This document shows, in pieces, positions 36,448 through 48,286 of a stretch of DNA of 64,000 bases. Source of the stretch: Metellina segmentata (lineage: Eukaryota > Arthropoda > Arachnida > Araneae > Tetragnathidae); NCBI GenBank assembly GCA_947359465.1, contig OX375873.1, positions 58,995,573 to 59,059,572 of the forward strand, given 5' to 3'. The notes under the pieces were generated by a model, which saw only the letters and a list, made by a program, of their open reading frames with translations, was not told the DNA's origin and ran no database searches. The first letter of the stretch is position 1; every line of letters begins with the position of its first letter. The position numbers and the translations under genes were made by a program.

Positions 36448-37766
36448 TATTTATTGTTTTAATGAACAGTTTGGTAGAAACCGTGACCTGTAAGTTTTAA
36501 ATAGGGTGTTTATAAATATATAATTATTTGATGGCGGTTTTCAAGCGGAGTTGAACTTGACAAATTTATGTATTTCACAAGAACACCAAATCACTCAATA
36601 AATAATACTTTTTAGCTTAGGATTTAAATAATTATTCATTGGAAACGATACCTTTTACAATTGTGAATGTTTTAATATGTTTATAATGGCCACACAAAAT
36701 TAAAGAAAGGGTAATATACAAGTATCACTAATCTGCAATAAAGTTTTATTACTGTGTAACAATTCCTGCTAATATAATTAGAAAAGAAGATTCTTCACAT
36801 TATATCAAACTAGAGGTGGAATATTTTAAACAAAATTCAGAAATTACAATTCAAACAATGAAGTAGACAAATCTTTTCTTCACTTAAAAGTACACAGAAG
36901 AGGCAAATGAAATATACGAAAAAGTAGATTGAGCATTTTTGAAACATGACAAAAAAAATATAATTTATTCAACAAAATAATTTTTTTTTACGGGAGTGGA
37001 TAAAAACGTTCATAGTTTCTTTCATGAAAGCATTGATAAAATGTTTTGCAATCAAAATCATTCCGTTTAATGAAAAGAAAAAAATCCAGGTCACAAAAAG
37101 TGTACACTTAGAGAAGTGGAGAGTCTTTTTCAAATTCATTATTTTTAACATTCTTGATATTAAATTAAACCAGAAATATAAATGTTTAATTACCATCATC
37201 CCAAAGTTTTTTGTCGGCTGAATCTTTTTTTATTTTTTAACATGTTTTTATTTGTTACATACATTAATTAACATTTATAATTTTGAAAAACTTTTGCTTT
37301 TTTTTCTACTTTGGATAGGCACAGTTTACTTCCTCGCTTTTCATTGTGAAGATTGGTACGATCTGCTGTACAATTTTGTTCTTTCTATTTTTAAAATTTA
37401 AAACTTCGACGCATTATCAAACCATTTTTTAAACCAGCACAGAAAAAGGGCAATAATTTCAAAAAAAAAAAGAAGGAACATAGTATATAATTGTTTTAAA
37501 CCGTTTCTTAAATTGTTCTTTCGTTATCATTTTCTATGAAGTATGGATTTTAATTGCAATTTCTGATGTTTGGGGCGAAAAATAAAATAATAAAGTAATC
37601 TCTAAAAGTAATCAACAATTGCAGCTTCTTAATTTAAAATATGTACTTTAGTTAAGCTTATTGGACAGAAAATAAAATTGAATGAAGTAGTTATAAAGTT
37701 GAAAAATCTTTCATAAGCTTCTTGACTTTAATTATTTCGTTACGACGGAAATTATAGTAAAAAGAA
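36448..37766. other. AT-rich non-coding DNA, nothing recognised
   Basis: No recognisable elements; ORFs are short and overlapping on both strands. Confidence 0.4.
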
Positions 37767-37983
37767 GCCGACCAACCGGTCTAGTGGTTAAGGTGTTGGC
37801 CTCTGGATCGGAAGGTTCCTGGTTCGAATCCGGGGTCAGGGCATGGATATAAATTGTGTTGTCCTTTGTTAGGAAGCGATGATGGTCCTCCCACTGGGTG
37901 CTCCTTCACAAGAGACCATCAATTCCGGCCTTGTAGTGGCCAATGACTATGTGCATTTGTGCCCGCCATTAGAAAAAAAAAAA
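37767..37983 (+). mobile_element. Young tRNA-derived SINE with perfect target duplication
   Basis: A 217-bp unit with A box region TCTAGTGGTTAAGGTGTTGG, intact B box GGTTCGAATCC, an unrelated body and an A-rich tail. A perfect 12-bp duplication TAGTAAAAAGAA flanks it (37755-37766 and 37984-37995). The intact boxes and duplication indicate a recent insertion. It is a different family from S1. Confidence 0.95.
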
Positions 37984-38439
37984 TAGTAAAAAGAATTGAA
38001 ATGATAACTAATCATTAAGCATTACATTCACTGCTCACATTTAAGAGTTACTCAGTTAAATTATTAGAAATAGATTACTTATTTTGAAATCTTTAGTATT
38101 CTATTATTTTTGCTTTGGAAGAGCACGACTTAGCATTATTCAATGTTCAGTAGTTCAAAACATATGAGGCTATCAGAGCAAAAGTGGTCGAACTCACAAA
38201 ATTCCGAAGATTTTATTACATATTATTACGACATTTTACACTTTTTTTAAATGCGCAGGTTCAAGTCTTATAAAATTACACAATAGCTTATTATTTATCA
38301 CCAATAAATAAATATTCAGATTCTAAAACCTTATGGTAGATAAATAAAAATATATAAAAAATGGGAGCAAGAAAATCGTATTTGTCTCCTTTGGGTATGT
38401 TGGTGGGTTAGGCCACACTTGTTCCGATAGCCTCATATA
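37984..38439. other. Non-coding DNA, nothing recognised
   Basis: No features beyond the right copy of the SINE target duplication at its start. Confidence 0.4.
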
Positions 38440-38965
38440 CAGTGGCTCCCGAAATTGGGTATACATCTTGAGATCTCCTTAAAAAGCCCAAAACTCTAAT
38501 AAAGTGTAATCGAACTTGATTTATTGGAATGGGTAAAGCACACATTTAAAAACATATTAGGCTTAAAGTATGTCCATATTAGCTATAATAATTTTAAAGA
38601 TGAATTTCAAATGTCCAACTAAGCATCGAATAGAAACAAAATACAAGCGTAAAATAATATATCGTTACAGATATTTATTACATGTTGAACAGCTTAAAAG
38701 CGAATGGCACTAAATTAAGAATAATGTGTTGTTTCTCAGATTTTTTTTGCCCATTTCTCCCATAGAAATACTTTTATATTCAATACTCTGAATATCATGA
38801 TTTTTAACCACATTTTCGTACTTGAACCATACATTTTTAAGCCCATTGAGCTTTTTAGATCACAATGGGGGGCATTGCTGTTTATGGTAATACAGAAACC
38901 AATATAGCAGTTTTTGCTCTGTACCTCTTCTGCCTCTGCAGAGACGTTATCTACAAACACAAATA
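38440..38965 (-). mobile_element. Decayed Tc1-like element, 3' part
   Basis: TA then CAGTGGCTCCCGAAATTGGG is a typical Tc1-like terminus. On the minus strand about 300 bp inside, STKMWLK and NIKVFLWEKWAK resemble the KMWLKEN...IKVLEWP stretch before the third catalytic residue of Tc1 transposases. The frame is broken after this and no second TIR was found. Confidence 0.5.
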
Positions 38966-39097
38966 TTTGACTTAATCTACAATTTGAGGGCTTAAAAAGG
39001 AATCGTTTTCTTCAGTAAATTTTAATATTTTACTTTTTCTTGATTTTGTAAATGAAAAATAAATTTCCTAACTATCATGTCAGCTTAAAACCCTATA

Positions 39098-40278
39098 GGG
39101 GAAAATGTCGTGCCAGAGGTACAAAATTCTATTTTTTTTTCTTTCGAAATTAGAGGGGTTTACTGCTAATGTTGAATTAGAGGTATTTTGCTATCTATTT
39201 CTTATATTTTAGTTGTGACTATTTTTGTTTTTATCAATATCAAAAATGGAAAATTGTTTACCTCTTCCACTGTCCCTTGGTACGACACACCTCGTCCATA
39301 CCTAGGGACAGGTGTTGAACATAAGGACATGCTTAGAAAGTGTAGAAAAAAATTTTTAAAACAAATTTTCAACTCAAACTTTAATTAAAACGTTGTCTGA
39401 ACAACGTTATGGTACAATCAAGAATAATTCTACACTCCATAGATTAAGAGTATTTACAAAAATATCAAAATATCAAGAACTGTTGCAAAATGAATATCAA
39501 AAGGCTTAGAGTTTACTTAAAAGCTTCATACTTAAATTTTACTTCGAAATCACAGCTTTATGAAATTTCTTTTCACGATCCCAATCATGTCAGACTTCTT
39601 CATTAACAGTAAATCGCAGTGAAGGAACTAGTATTTTTCTTAGCATGTCACTTTTGAGTGCATCAATGAATGTGAAAAACCTTTTTTTAACCCAAAACTG
39701 GTAAAAGAAACGGGAAACTGAAATTTTTGTTATAATTTTACCAGTAAATGTTTGTTATGCATAAGCACATACTAAATAATTTTACCTATGAATTCTATTA
39801 AATTCTGAAATTTTCAAAGTAGCTTGGAAACAGATCATTGACGTTACACTGTTGTAAGTAGGGACAGCAGCGTATTTTGTCCTTAGGAATGACAGGCAAA
39901 AGTTTCCCTTGATACAACAACAGCTGGCCATTTTGAATTCGATCGCCAATATGGCAGGGTTGAAGTTGGGTGAACGATCCAAAAAATTATGAATTAACTC
40001 TTGAAAAGCAGTAAAATTGATTTCTAAACAATGTAAAGTACACTGGAATATGATGAAAAATCGAGGTGAACTGCTTCAAAATTTTACTTTACGTAGGCGA
40101 ATATAGAAAAATGCAAAATGCGACATGTATGTTGAGGTCGCAACCTTCAAACAACAAGATTGACTGATATTATCCTAGCCCAGTGTTACCAACTTGTTCA
40201 AACAAAATCCCCATAACTTCTATTATTTACAGCGATTGTCCCTAGGTATGACTGTACCTTAGGTACAACAATTTCCCT
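39098..40278. mobile_element. Iteron-bearing TIR element, 1.2 kb (family A, copy 2)
   Basis: Left end GGGGAAAATGTCGTGCC and right end (other strand) AGGGAAATTGTTGTACC, both adjoining TA. Internal CTGTCCCTTGGTACGACA and GTCCCTAGGTATGACTGTAC are diverged copies of the iteron seen at 1218-1300. Two 66-codon ORFs inside match no family I know. It appears non-autonomous. Confidence 0.6.
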
Positions 40279-40997
40279 TACAGCATCGAACCGCATCTAT
40301 ATTTGAGTACAGTGTGGGGGGAATGTGATTCAATTTTAGGGTTCTGATAAGCCTATCACTGGCTGTCATCCCGAGAAATACTAAATTTGCTTTTTGAGCT
40401 AAAACGGCGCTGTGAATTTGGAGGTGTTGTCCGATCATTGTTTATCCGTACCCTAAAAGTTAACTTCCGCACACTATATCGACTACCAAGTATGAGCGTG
40501 CTTTGATTCCTGTATGGTGCTGTATGCAGATTGAAGAGGTTAGAAATTTAGTTTCTATTGATAGAGTCATAGACTTTTTTAAAGTGCTCAAAATTCGAAC
40601 TTGAGTCAAATTTTTGTGTCTACAGTGATAACGTCTGCACAGAGAAAGAAGAGAAGTATAGACCAAACATAGTCGAATTATATCTGATAACGTCTGCATA
40701 GAAAAAAGAAGTACAGAGCACACATAGTCGCTTTCACTTTTCTATGACTCTATTGATAGAGTCATAGAAAAGTGAAAATTTTAACTCTATGGAATAACGC
40801 TTTTTTAAAGTGTTCAAAATTCGGACTTAAGTCAAATTTTTGTGTCTACAGTGATAACGTCTGCCAGACAAAGAAGTGCAGAGCAAACATAGTCGAATAA
40901 AAGTTTCTGTACCACTTTAGATAAATACTATTCCCCTCTCTAATTCTCAGAACCTTAATGAACTTGAAGTAAAGCTGTGGTCCTAGTAGATAGATCG
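40279..40997. repeat. Local duplication with a 22-bp perfect palindrome
   Basis: A block beginning ATAGAGTCATAG occurs at 40561 and 40756. Both copies run through TCAAATTTTTGTGTCTACAG, TGATAACGTCTGC and ACATAGTCGAAT; the first has extra sequence repeating TGATAACGTCTGC. Confidence 0.8.
40732..40777. repeat. Perfect inverted repeat, 22-bp arms, 2-base loop
   Basis: TTTCACTTTTCTATGACTC and its exact complement meet around a TG loop, at the junction of the two duplicated blocks. Confidence 0.95.
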
Positions 40998-41108
40998 TTA
41001 ATAATCGTCGTACTGGAGCAACACGACGGGCTACTGGCGAAGGTCTGAGATCAATCCAAAAGATCCAAGGACAGCACCTTTTAATTTTGAACCACTGTCA
41101 AATGACTA
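40998..41108 (-). mobile_element. SINE family S1 fragment
   Basis: GAGCAACACGACGGGCTACT, GAGATCAATCC and TTTTGAACCACTGTCAAATG match S1; the tRNA head is missing. Confidence 0.65.
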
Positions 41109-42024
41109 TTGGTAACAATAAAAGTTAACATATTCAGAGCACAGAAAGTAAGAACAATTGCATGAAAGAAATAGGCTAGAAAATATTTTTAATGCACATA
41201 CCTTGTAATTAGGTCACCATTAGGGCTGAGAGCCTGTTTGCAAAAATAGTGTGCAACGATACATTTTTACGTTATTTTTTTGTGTGTTGCTGTACAATAT
41301 ACTCAACTTTGTGACCTCTATTGAAAATATGACATTTAAAAAAATTCTATATAAAATAACTCAGCGAAAATAATTATTTTAAAGCACAATGCTTTTCGAA
41401 ATACGTGTCTTGCCATTACGCCATGAATTAAGTTAAATTATTATTAGTGTTTTGGGTTTTATGAAAATCTCTTTATCGTATACACTCGATATGCTTAGGC
41501 ACTGTACGCTGAAAATGAAAAGTTATTACGCCGGTTTATTAAATTTCAATTAGAAATGAATATTTTAAAATGAAAAAAATACAAACGGCAATTACTAGCT
41601 AAATTTAAAATCTTAATATTTTTGTACAACCCAATTGTTATCCAAACAAAAATGGAGAGAGTTGTCGTTAAATTCCACTAGAGAAATTTATGCCATAAAT
41701 TAAATTCGGCGTCATTTTGTATGTGTGAAACATTGTCTACTCTTATAAACTATTTGTAATAGTTAGAATAGTTAGTTCAAAATTATCCTAATGAAAAATA
41801 ATCTATTGGTGAACGCTTGCGTTGTGTGGGTGGTCAAAAAAGCTACAGGGCTTATTACTCCTATGGCTTTAATATTATTTTATAGTATAATTTTTTTAAA
41901 TTGTAATACTAAAACATATATTTTATTTAAATTACAATTTACCAAACTTTTCGGAGACTGCAGTACCACAGTTAGAAAGGTAATGAATTAGTAACCAGAG
42001 GGTTTCCAGCTTTAAATTCGTTAC
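41109..42024. other. AT-rich non-coding DNA, nothing recognised
   Basis: A 66-codon ORF at 41791 shows no family motif. Confidence 0.4.
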
Positions 42025-42262
42025 AAATAAAGACCGTAGTGTCCGTGGAGTCTGATGCACTTTAAATCTGTTGTGGCAAGCAATGTCCTCACATTGCTGT
42101 GGTGTGGAAGTTTGGAGAGATGGGTGCCAGTTGAGTTGTGTTGAGCTCATAATCTCACTATGTTTCAAAATTACAAGGTGTTGTTTTCGGATATTTTCCT
42201 TAGAGAATGATTCCGGACTGTAGCCTATTGCCCTTTGTGTTGCACTAGTACAACTACCCACC
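42025..42262 (+). mobile_element. SINE family S1, head-truncated
   Basis: TTTAAATCTGTTGTGGC, GTGTGGAAGTTTGGAGAGA, AAAATTACAAGGTGTTG and TAGCCTATTGCCCTTTGTG follow the S1 body in plus orientation. Confidence 0.7.
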
Positions 42263-42335
42263 AGACTCACGGTGTTAATTTAGAAATCAACTTTCATTTT
42301 TAAAAATATTAAAAACAAATTTTTATCGATGTATA

Positions 42336-43655
42336 CAAAGGGCGCTCCATAAAAACTGACAGTAAAATCATAAAAAATCTAGAAATATATTTACAAAAAA
42401 AAAATACATCATTATTTTATAAAATACCTTCCCTCAGTTGATATGCAACAATCTCATCGTTCAACCCACTTTTCAAAACAAGTAGAGAAGCCTTTTTCTA
42501 GAAGCTGCTTCAAAGAACCCTGCATTACTGAAATAACTTCGGAATCTGTATTAAATTTTCTACCACGGAGCTTCTCCTTCAACGTAGGAAACATACAGAA
42601 ATCGTACGGTACGAGATCTGGAGTGTAAGGGGGATGTGGCATGATTTTAGTATTGCAGTTACTAAGATATTGCTGAATAGAAGTAGCGACATGCGGGCGA
42701 GCATTATCGTGATGTAATGTCCAATTCCCTACCAGTTCATGTCGCTTTCTCAATATGTGTTGTCGCAAAATTTTCAAAACTGAAAGATAATATTCACCAT
42801 TCACAGTAGTTTTTAGCACAGCAGGCTGATAGATTGCACCTTTATGATCAAAGAAAATAATCATCATGACCATTCCAGCAGATTTGGTTTGTCTGATATT
42901 TTTCGGTAGGCGGAGAATTAGAGTGTTTCCATACACTTGTTGCGGACTTGGTAAGGGGATCAAAATGATGCACCCAAGTTTCATCACCTGTTATTACAGT
43001 TTTTAGGAAATTCAGATCATTTTGACGCGTCTGTTTCCACTCACAACATTGGTGAATTCGTGTTCGCATTCGTTCTTTGGTAAGGTGATGAGGGACCCAT
43101 CTGGAACTAACATGGCGAAACTGTAAATTGTTGCGTAGAATACGAAATATCGACGTTTTCGAAATGTTAGTTGATGCCATTATCTCCTCACATGTTATTC
43201 ACCGATTTTCTTGCAAGATTGCCCACACAGTGTTAATATTTCGATCATTCACAACACTTTCTGGTCGGCTAGGAGCCAGTTCTGCAGACAAACGTCTTTT
43301 TTTGAAATCACAATGCCATCTAAAAATCGTAGACTCATCAAAACATTTGTCTTTGTAAGCTTCTTTCTTTAACTTAACTATTTCCGGAGCTGTTTTGCCC
43401 ATACGATAGCAAAATTTTATGGCAGAACGCATTTCCTTTTTTAACCTTGAATCACTCACCTCCATTTCTATAGAGCAAATAAAAAAATTATCTAAAAAAG
43501 CACGATACTAGGGAAAAAAATCGTCTGCTTCGTTTAGAATATTTATAATTGTACAGTTAACAGTTTGAAAAAATCGCCTGCACTTCTATTTTTCAGTTTC
43601 GCGGTGTTGCCACTGCATAAAAAATTCACTCTCAGTTTTTATGGTATGCCCTTTG
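42336..43655 (-). mobile_element. Full-length mariner element, 1320 bp
   Basis: Termini CAAAGGGCGCTCCATAAAAA and, on the other strand, CAAAGGGCATACCATAAAAA, both continuing CTGACAGT/CTGAGAGT; TA flanks both ends (42334-42335 and 43656-43657). Length and layout are those of a complete mariner. Confidence 0.92.
42454..43465 (-). pseudogene. Mariner transposase (D34D), one stop and one frameshift
   Basis: Starts at ATG 43465 with an HTH region (IKFCYRMGKTAPEI, STIFRWHCDFKKRR). An in-frame TGA at 43199-43201 falls in ENR-ITCEEI, where an arginine is usual, so CGA to TGA decay is likely. The first catalytic Asp is in GDETWVHHFDP. A frameshift follows near 42870-42890. Downstream are the second Asp in HDNARPH and the third Asp in PDLVPYD, exactly 34 residues later, the mariner D34D spacing. 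The C-terminus (LLEKGFSTCFEKWVERC) is intact. Not functional as it stands. Confidence 0.93.
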
Positions 43656-43689
43656 TACATTTATACTTGACGAGGGGCTACACTCCTGC

Positions 43690-43815
43690 TTTGTGTTTCA
43701 AAATTACGTTGCGTTAATTGGATCGTTGACTATCGGATCTTTTCCATGGGATTTGATCCCGGAACATCGGCAATAGCCCGTTGTGTTGATTGAGTGCGAC
43801 GTTAACTAACTACTC
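43690..43815 (+). mobile_element. SINE family S1, 3' fragment
   Basis: TTTCAAAATTACG, GGGATTTGATCCCGGAACAT and CAATAGCCCGTTGTGTTG match the S1 3' half. It begins 35 bp after the mariner right end. Confidence 0.65.
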
Positions 43816-45297
43816 ACTTACCTACCTTCTATTTGCTTCCATTTATCAACTTCCAAAGATTTCTGGATGCAATAAAGCACCCAATGTATTCCAGTGTAAA
43901 AACATTTCACATTTATTTAGATTTAATCTGATAAAGTACAGATTAATGACATTTATTATGGACATTCTAACTATGTTTTACAACTAACTATTTTATTTGG
44001 CCCTTTTATACATACTTATACATTTTCACTGTTGAAAAGAGCATTGGTGTTAGAAAGGTTTCGTATTAAAAAACTAATATATTTGAGAATTGATTGCCAT
44101 GATGAAATAAATCGTCAACTGTACCACTCCGATACTGTTATTTATTAATACACACAGTGTGTATTAAAGTATCGACAAAAATGCTGAAAACAATGTATGA
44201 AAAGTGGTTACAATGCAATACATCTTTATTATGTCAACCAGGTGCTATTAGCTCCAATTTCAGGATGTCTAAAAATAAAATCTTATAGCAATGGTCATCA
44301 AATAAAAAATAGTAATACTCGACTTGGAGGTACACAATCTTTTCAGAAGTTCTCTAAGAAAGCTCTGTTTGGCACAGAAAAACAAGATGTGTTCAAATGG
44401 CCCTTCTTCGGTCAAACAAACACGGATACTTTCGGAATTTTCCACAGGATAAAAACCTGTACATATACACTTCAGTAAAACTGATCCACTCTGGTTCTGG
44501 CTGCATAAATGGCAACTTACCCTAAAGTACCAAACACGGTTAATTTATTTTGATTGCACTAGAGCTTTTGATTTAGCTTACATCTAGCTCGTTTTCAAGA
44601 GGAAACCTATTTACTAAGAAGGTGTTCCCGTAAAATACCTATGATACTAAAATTGCGCAAATTGAATTTAAAACACATTTTTCATGTCTCTTTAACGCTA
44701 CAGGTGTGAGTGAGGCCTGTAATGATTCAATACATGAGGAAGGGACTCGAGGGAGTAGCCACATTACTCTTTTGTTTGAAACCCATTTCGTACATTCGTT
44801 CAAAGCGAGGAGGTTCAGACTGGCTTTATGTATGAATCACAAATCCTTGAAACGGGTGTATGTATCCATTGAGATGAAGTGAGTACTGGAAGAAGAGATT
44901 CATTACTTATCCTTAGTCACATCTAACAGGAAGTCGGTCTCCTCTTTTAAGTTGACAAATATTTCGCAGTGAGTGCGCAACATTTGTCCCATGTTTATGT
45001 GTCAATTTTACGTCTTCTACTTAGATCATGGTAGAAGATACCAGGAATGACCACTGGATTTCCATTCGATATAGACTGATGTTAATAGAATTTGGAAAGT
45101 GTGGGATTTCGGATACAAAAGTAATATGTGTCAAGAATTAGTTTCATAAAAGTCTAAAATCAGTGATAAGGAGCAAATTATTTTTAAGGATCCAAAGTGA
45201 TCCTAACATATTTTGAAAGAGAGAAACAATGAAATTCTGCTCACGTTCAACATGTATAGAATTATTTTAACTATAGTAACGCCAGTGATTTGGTAAT
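43816..45297. other. Non-coding DNA, nothing recognised
   Basis: A 93-codon ORF at 44197 and a slightly GC-richer stretch around 44700-45090 were examined; neither shows family motifs or element ends. Confidence 0.35.
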
Positions 45298-45482
45298 TTT
45301 TAATGAACGTCGTAGTAGAGCAACACAACGGGGTATTGACGACGGTCCAGGATCAATCCCATCAGTGAAAGATCCGAGGGCAACACCTCGTAATTTTGAA
45401 CCACGGTCAGATGACGAAGGAACACCTGAGCTGGCACCCCACTCTCCAAATTTCCACACCAACCCAACGTGGGCCGATGATT
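45298..45482 (-). mobile_element. SINE family S1 fragment
   Basis: GAGCAACACAACGGGGTATT, GATCAATCCCATCAG, TTTTGAACCACGGTCAGATG and CACTCTCCAAATTTCCACAC are well preserved; homology stops about 30 bp before the neighbouring DNA transposon. Confidence 0.8.
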
Positions 45483-45515
45483 TGATAAGGCTTCTACGTA
45501 ACGAAGTTTGATCTA

Positions 45516-46958
45516 CAGAGCGTCGTGGAACTTGGCGTACAAACGTGAAGGGTAGGTAGAGAACATCGTTAGGAGCGGTAATTACATATGAAAGCATACT
45601 GGGAAACATCACCCTTACGTGATAAAAGGACACGAGGACATAATAAGGACACATCACAGAGTGTAGTGTAAAACGCTTTGTTACACAACAAAAGAGTACA
45701 ATGTATGACTTACAAGCATCACAAGAGGTGTTCGAAATCACGCCCATTGGCATGGATGCACGCACGACACCTACGCGACATGGATTGGCGAATATTTTCG
45801 AAGATACATGGTGTTTCGCTGATCGTAGCGGCAGCGATGGAGATTCGTGCCACCAGGTGCATTTCATAATTTACGGACGTGTCGTACACAATGCTCTTCA
45901 TGGCACCCCAGAGAATGTAATCAAAAGGATATAAATCAGGTGATCTGGGAGGCCAAGCGAAGGGACCGCCACGTCCAATTCAATTGTTTCCAAATATCCG
46001 GTCCAAATGATCACGTACACACCTTGCGTAGTTAGATGGTGCACCATCATGTTGAACCACATTCCGCGCAGAACATGTGCGGGGACATCGTTAAGTATTT
46101 CTGGAAGTACATCTTGAAGAAAGACGAGATACTTGCTTTCAGTCGAAGTGCTAAGATGTATTTCTCGACTGCACTGTCATCCACGATACCCGCCCACACA
46201 TTAACAGTGAAGCGTTGTTGTGCAGCTCGTGATCGCATTCCGTGTAGGTTGTCTAAGGCCCACGTGTGCGCCTTGCGGGTATTGAACAACCCTTCACGTG
46301 AAAAGGTTGCATAACAAATCAGAAAAATTGCTTGTCGACCACACTTTGGTGTAGAAACCACTGTGTAAACGCGACACGTCGTGGGGATCATCCGACTGCA
46401 ATAACTGAACTCTGAAGATGAAAGGGATGCAAGTCTTCGCCGTGCAGTATACGATAGACAGTTGATCGAGACTTTCCGGTGGCAGAGGCAAGCGCCCGTA
46501 CACTGGTATCGGGATTTCGGTCCACAGCATGCAACAGATCCGTTTCGAATATGGGTGTTCGTGCTGTTTACGGCCACCCAGTATCCTGCATCGTGGCTGT
46601 GAAGGATCCACGTTACGCAAGGTTCTGATGTATTCGAGCGAACATTTGAAGATTTGGTTGACGCTTCGTTGGATATCTTTCCCGATACAACCGAACAGCT
46701 GCGAGTGTATTTCCGTCGGCTAGGCCGTAGATGAAGTGGATGCCCGTCTACTCGGCGTTTGTGAAACGATTCATGTTGATCGCGCGCAGTCGGCGTCTAC
46801 AATGAGGAAGCCACACGTGCCGACCTTGAGAGCTCGCGTACAGCGCCACCTATCGATTTATTATTCCATGTATTTCCATTATTTCCATGTAATTATGGTT
46901 CCTAACGATGTTCTCTACCTCTCCTCCAGGTTTGTACACGAAGTTCCGGGGTACCCTG
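45516..46958 (-). mobile_element. DUF4817-type IS630/mariner transposon, 1443 bp, both TIRs present
   Basis: The left end starts CAGAGCGTCGTGGAACTTGG and the right end (other strand) CAGGGTACCCCGGAACTTCG. Similarity continues about 60 bp, including GTAGAGAACATCGTTAGGA in both arms. TA flanks each end (45514-45515, 46959-46960). The interior is a degraded transposase on the minus strand. Confidence 0.88.
45719..46720 (-). pseudogene. DUF4817-type transposase, multiply frameshifted
   Basis: Family blocks occur in order but in different frames. N-terminal remains lie near 46620-46480 (RKQHEHPYSKR, STVYRILHGEDLHPFH). The catalytic region around 46300-46180 shows FSREGLFNTRKAHTWALDN and RFTVNVWAGIVDD. 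Then come GGPFAWPPRSPDLYPFDYIL near 45950 and the C-terminus CIFENIRQSMSRRCRACI to HFEHLL-type DFEHLL at 45719. Several stops and shifts are needed to read it through. Confidence 0.85.
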
Positions 46959-47179
46959 TATGTTGTGTATCACTATGTGACTTGTTAACGATTTCCTACT
47001 TCTAAAACTTCTTAAAAAGCATTTAGTAATGTCTTGCTATGTCAGTCAAAATGATAACATAGCAAAATATGTTTGTTATTTGCAAATTGACGGTTTTTAC
47101 AAGTTTCACATACACTATAAATACATAAAACTATTTAAACACTGCAGAAATTCGGAGGAGAATCCATCTTAGGTAGGTA

Positions 47180-47690
47180 TTGTTTTTCCTGGTTACGACT
47201 CAGTCCATTGCTTTATGTACCTGGTACCACGAAAGCTGACGTGAACCTAGTCGTTCAGGATAATTTGGCCTTGCCTTCACTATGACAATACTGAGGCGAT
47301 GATGGTTGTTTTTTCAAGCAGGTTCGAGCTCCATATCAAACTGTAAAACATGTCCTGGACTGGCTTCCTTAAAATGAGATGAATTTGCTTAACTGGCCTA
47401 TTCAGAGCCCCGATCTCAATACGATCGAGCACTTGTGGGACAAACTGAAGCGACGAGTACGACACCACCACACACGCTCATCTTCACAACAATCTCCTCT
47501 CACAGCCTTGCAAGAGGCATGGCGAGCTATTCCTGCCCAGACTTACAGAGCGCTTTTGAAAAGTATGCCTCGACCTGTTGCAGCTGTAATACAAACTAAA
47601 GGAGGCCTACCTGTTACTAAATAGAATAAAGCAGCTGTCTGAAAAACATGCATTGTCCAAATACTTTTGTCCACAGAGTGTATGTGGTAA
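47180..47690 (+). pseudogene. Tc1-like transposase, C-terminal part and 3' end
   Basis: Frame open from 47379 encodes WPIQSPDLNTIEHLWDKLKR, with the last catalytic Glu in IEHLWD, then LQEAWRAIPAQTYRALL and SMPRPVAAVIQTKGG. Upstream sequence still shows QDNLALPSL (second Asp region) and VRAPYQTVKHVLDWLP in other frames. The end CAAATACTTTTGTCCACAGA resembles a Tc1 TIR. The N-terminal half and left TIR were not found. Confidence 0.85.
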
Positions 47691-48225
47691 AAAGCGAAGA
47701 AACATCAAAACAATGACTAGCAAAGATAAAAGGAAACGACAATAGCCATTTTGGTGGAGAAATACTTCCACCATCCTTAGGGCAAAAGTAAGCCGCAAGA
47801 ATAAAACGCGAGTTTAAATACAGTGGTAGAATATGGTTGCCTCGACTCACCTGCTTAACTATCTTTCCATGCCGCTTGTAAAGACGGTGAAGCACTAATG
47901 TCATTCACTAGTGTGTTCGACAAAGTTAAAATAGACAAGGCTGCTAACTAAACACTATTACAGAACGAGAACACTAGTGATGCCATTAATCATTGAAGGT
48001 AGTGCTTCCTTGCCCTTATACGTGGCCTGAAAAGGCTTAGTTAACAAAGAGAATTGTAGCAACACTCTCACTACAATACGCCTTTAGTATACTAGTACTA
48101 GATATTTCAACTCCCCTTTTATTCTTAAATATGACTTACTTCTGGTCTGATGGTTTTGGATGTCTTGTTTTACTGAAATGGTCATTGCCGATCTTCTCTT
48201 TTAAGTTTTTAATATTTATTGTGCG

Positions 48226-48286
<61 letters not shown>

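Noticed and set aside
37767..37840. Functional tRNA gene
   Set aside because: A and B boxes are good but an A-rich tail and a perfect target duplication show a SINE.
45271..45867. 198-codon minus-strand ORF as a novel gene
   Set aside because: It crosses the end of the DUF4817-type element, its TIR and the neighbouring SINE.
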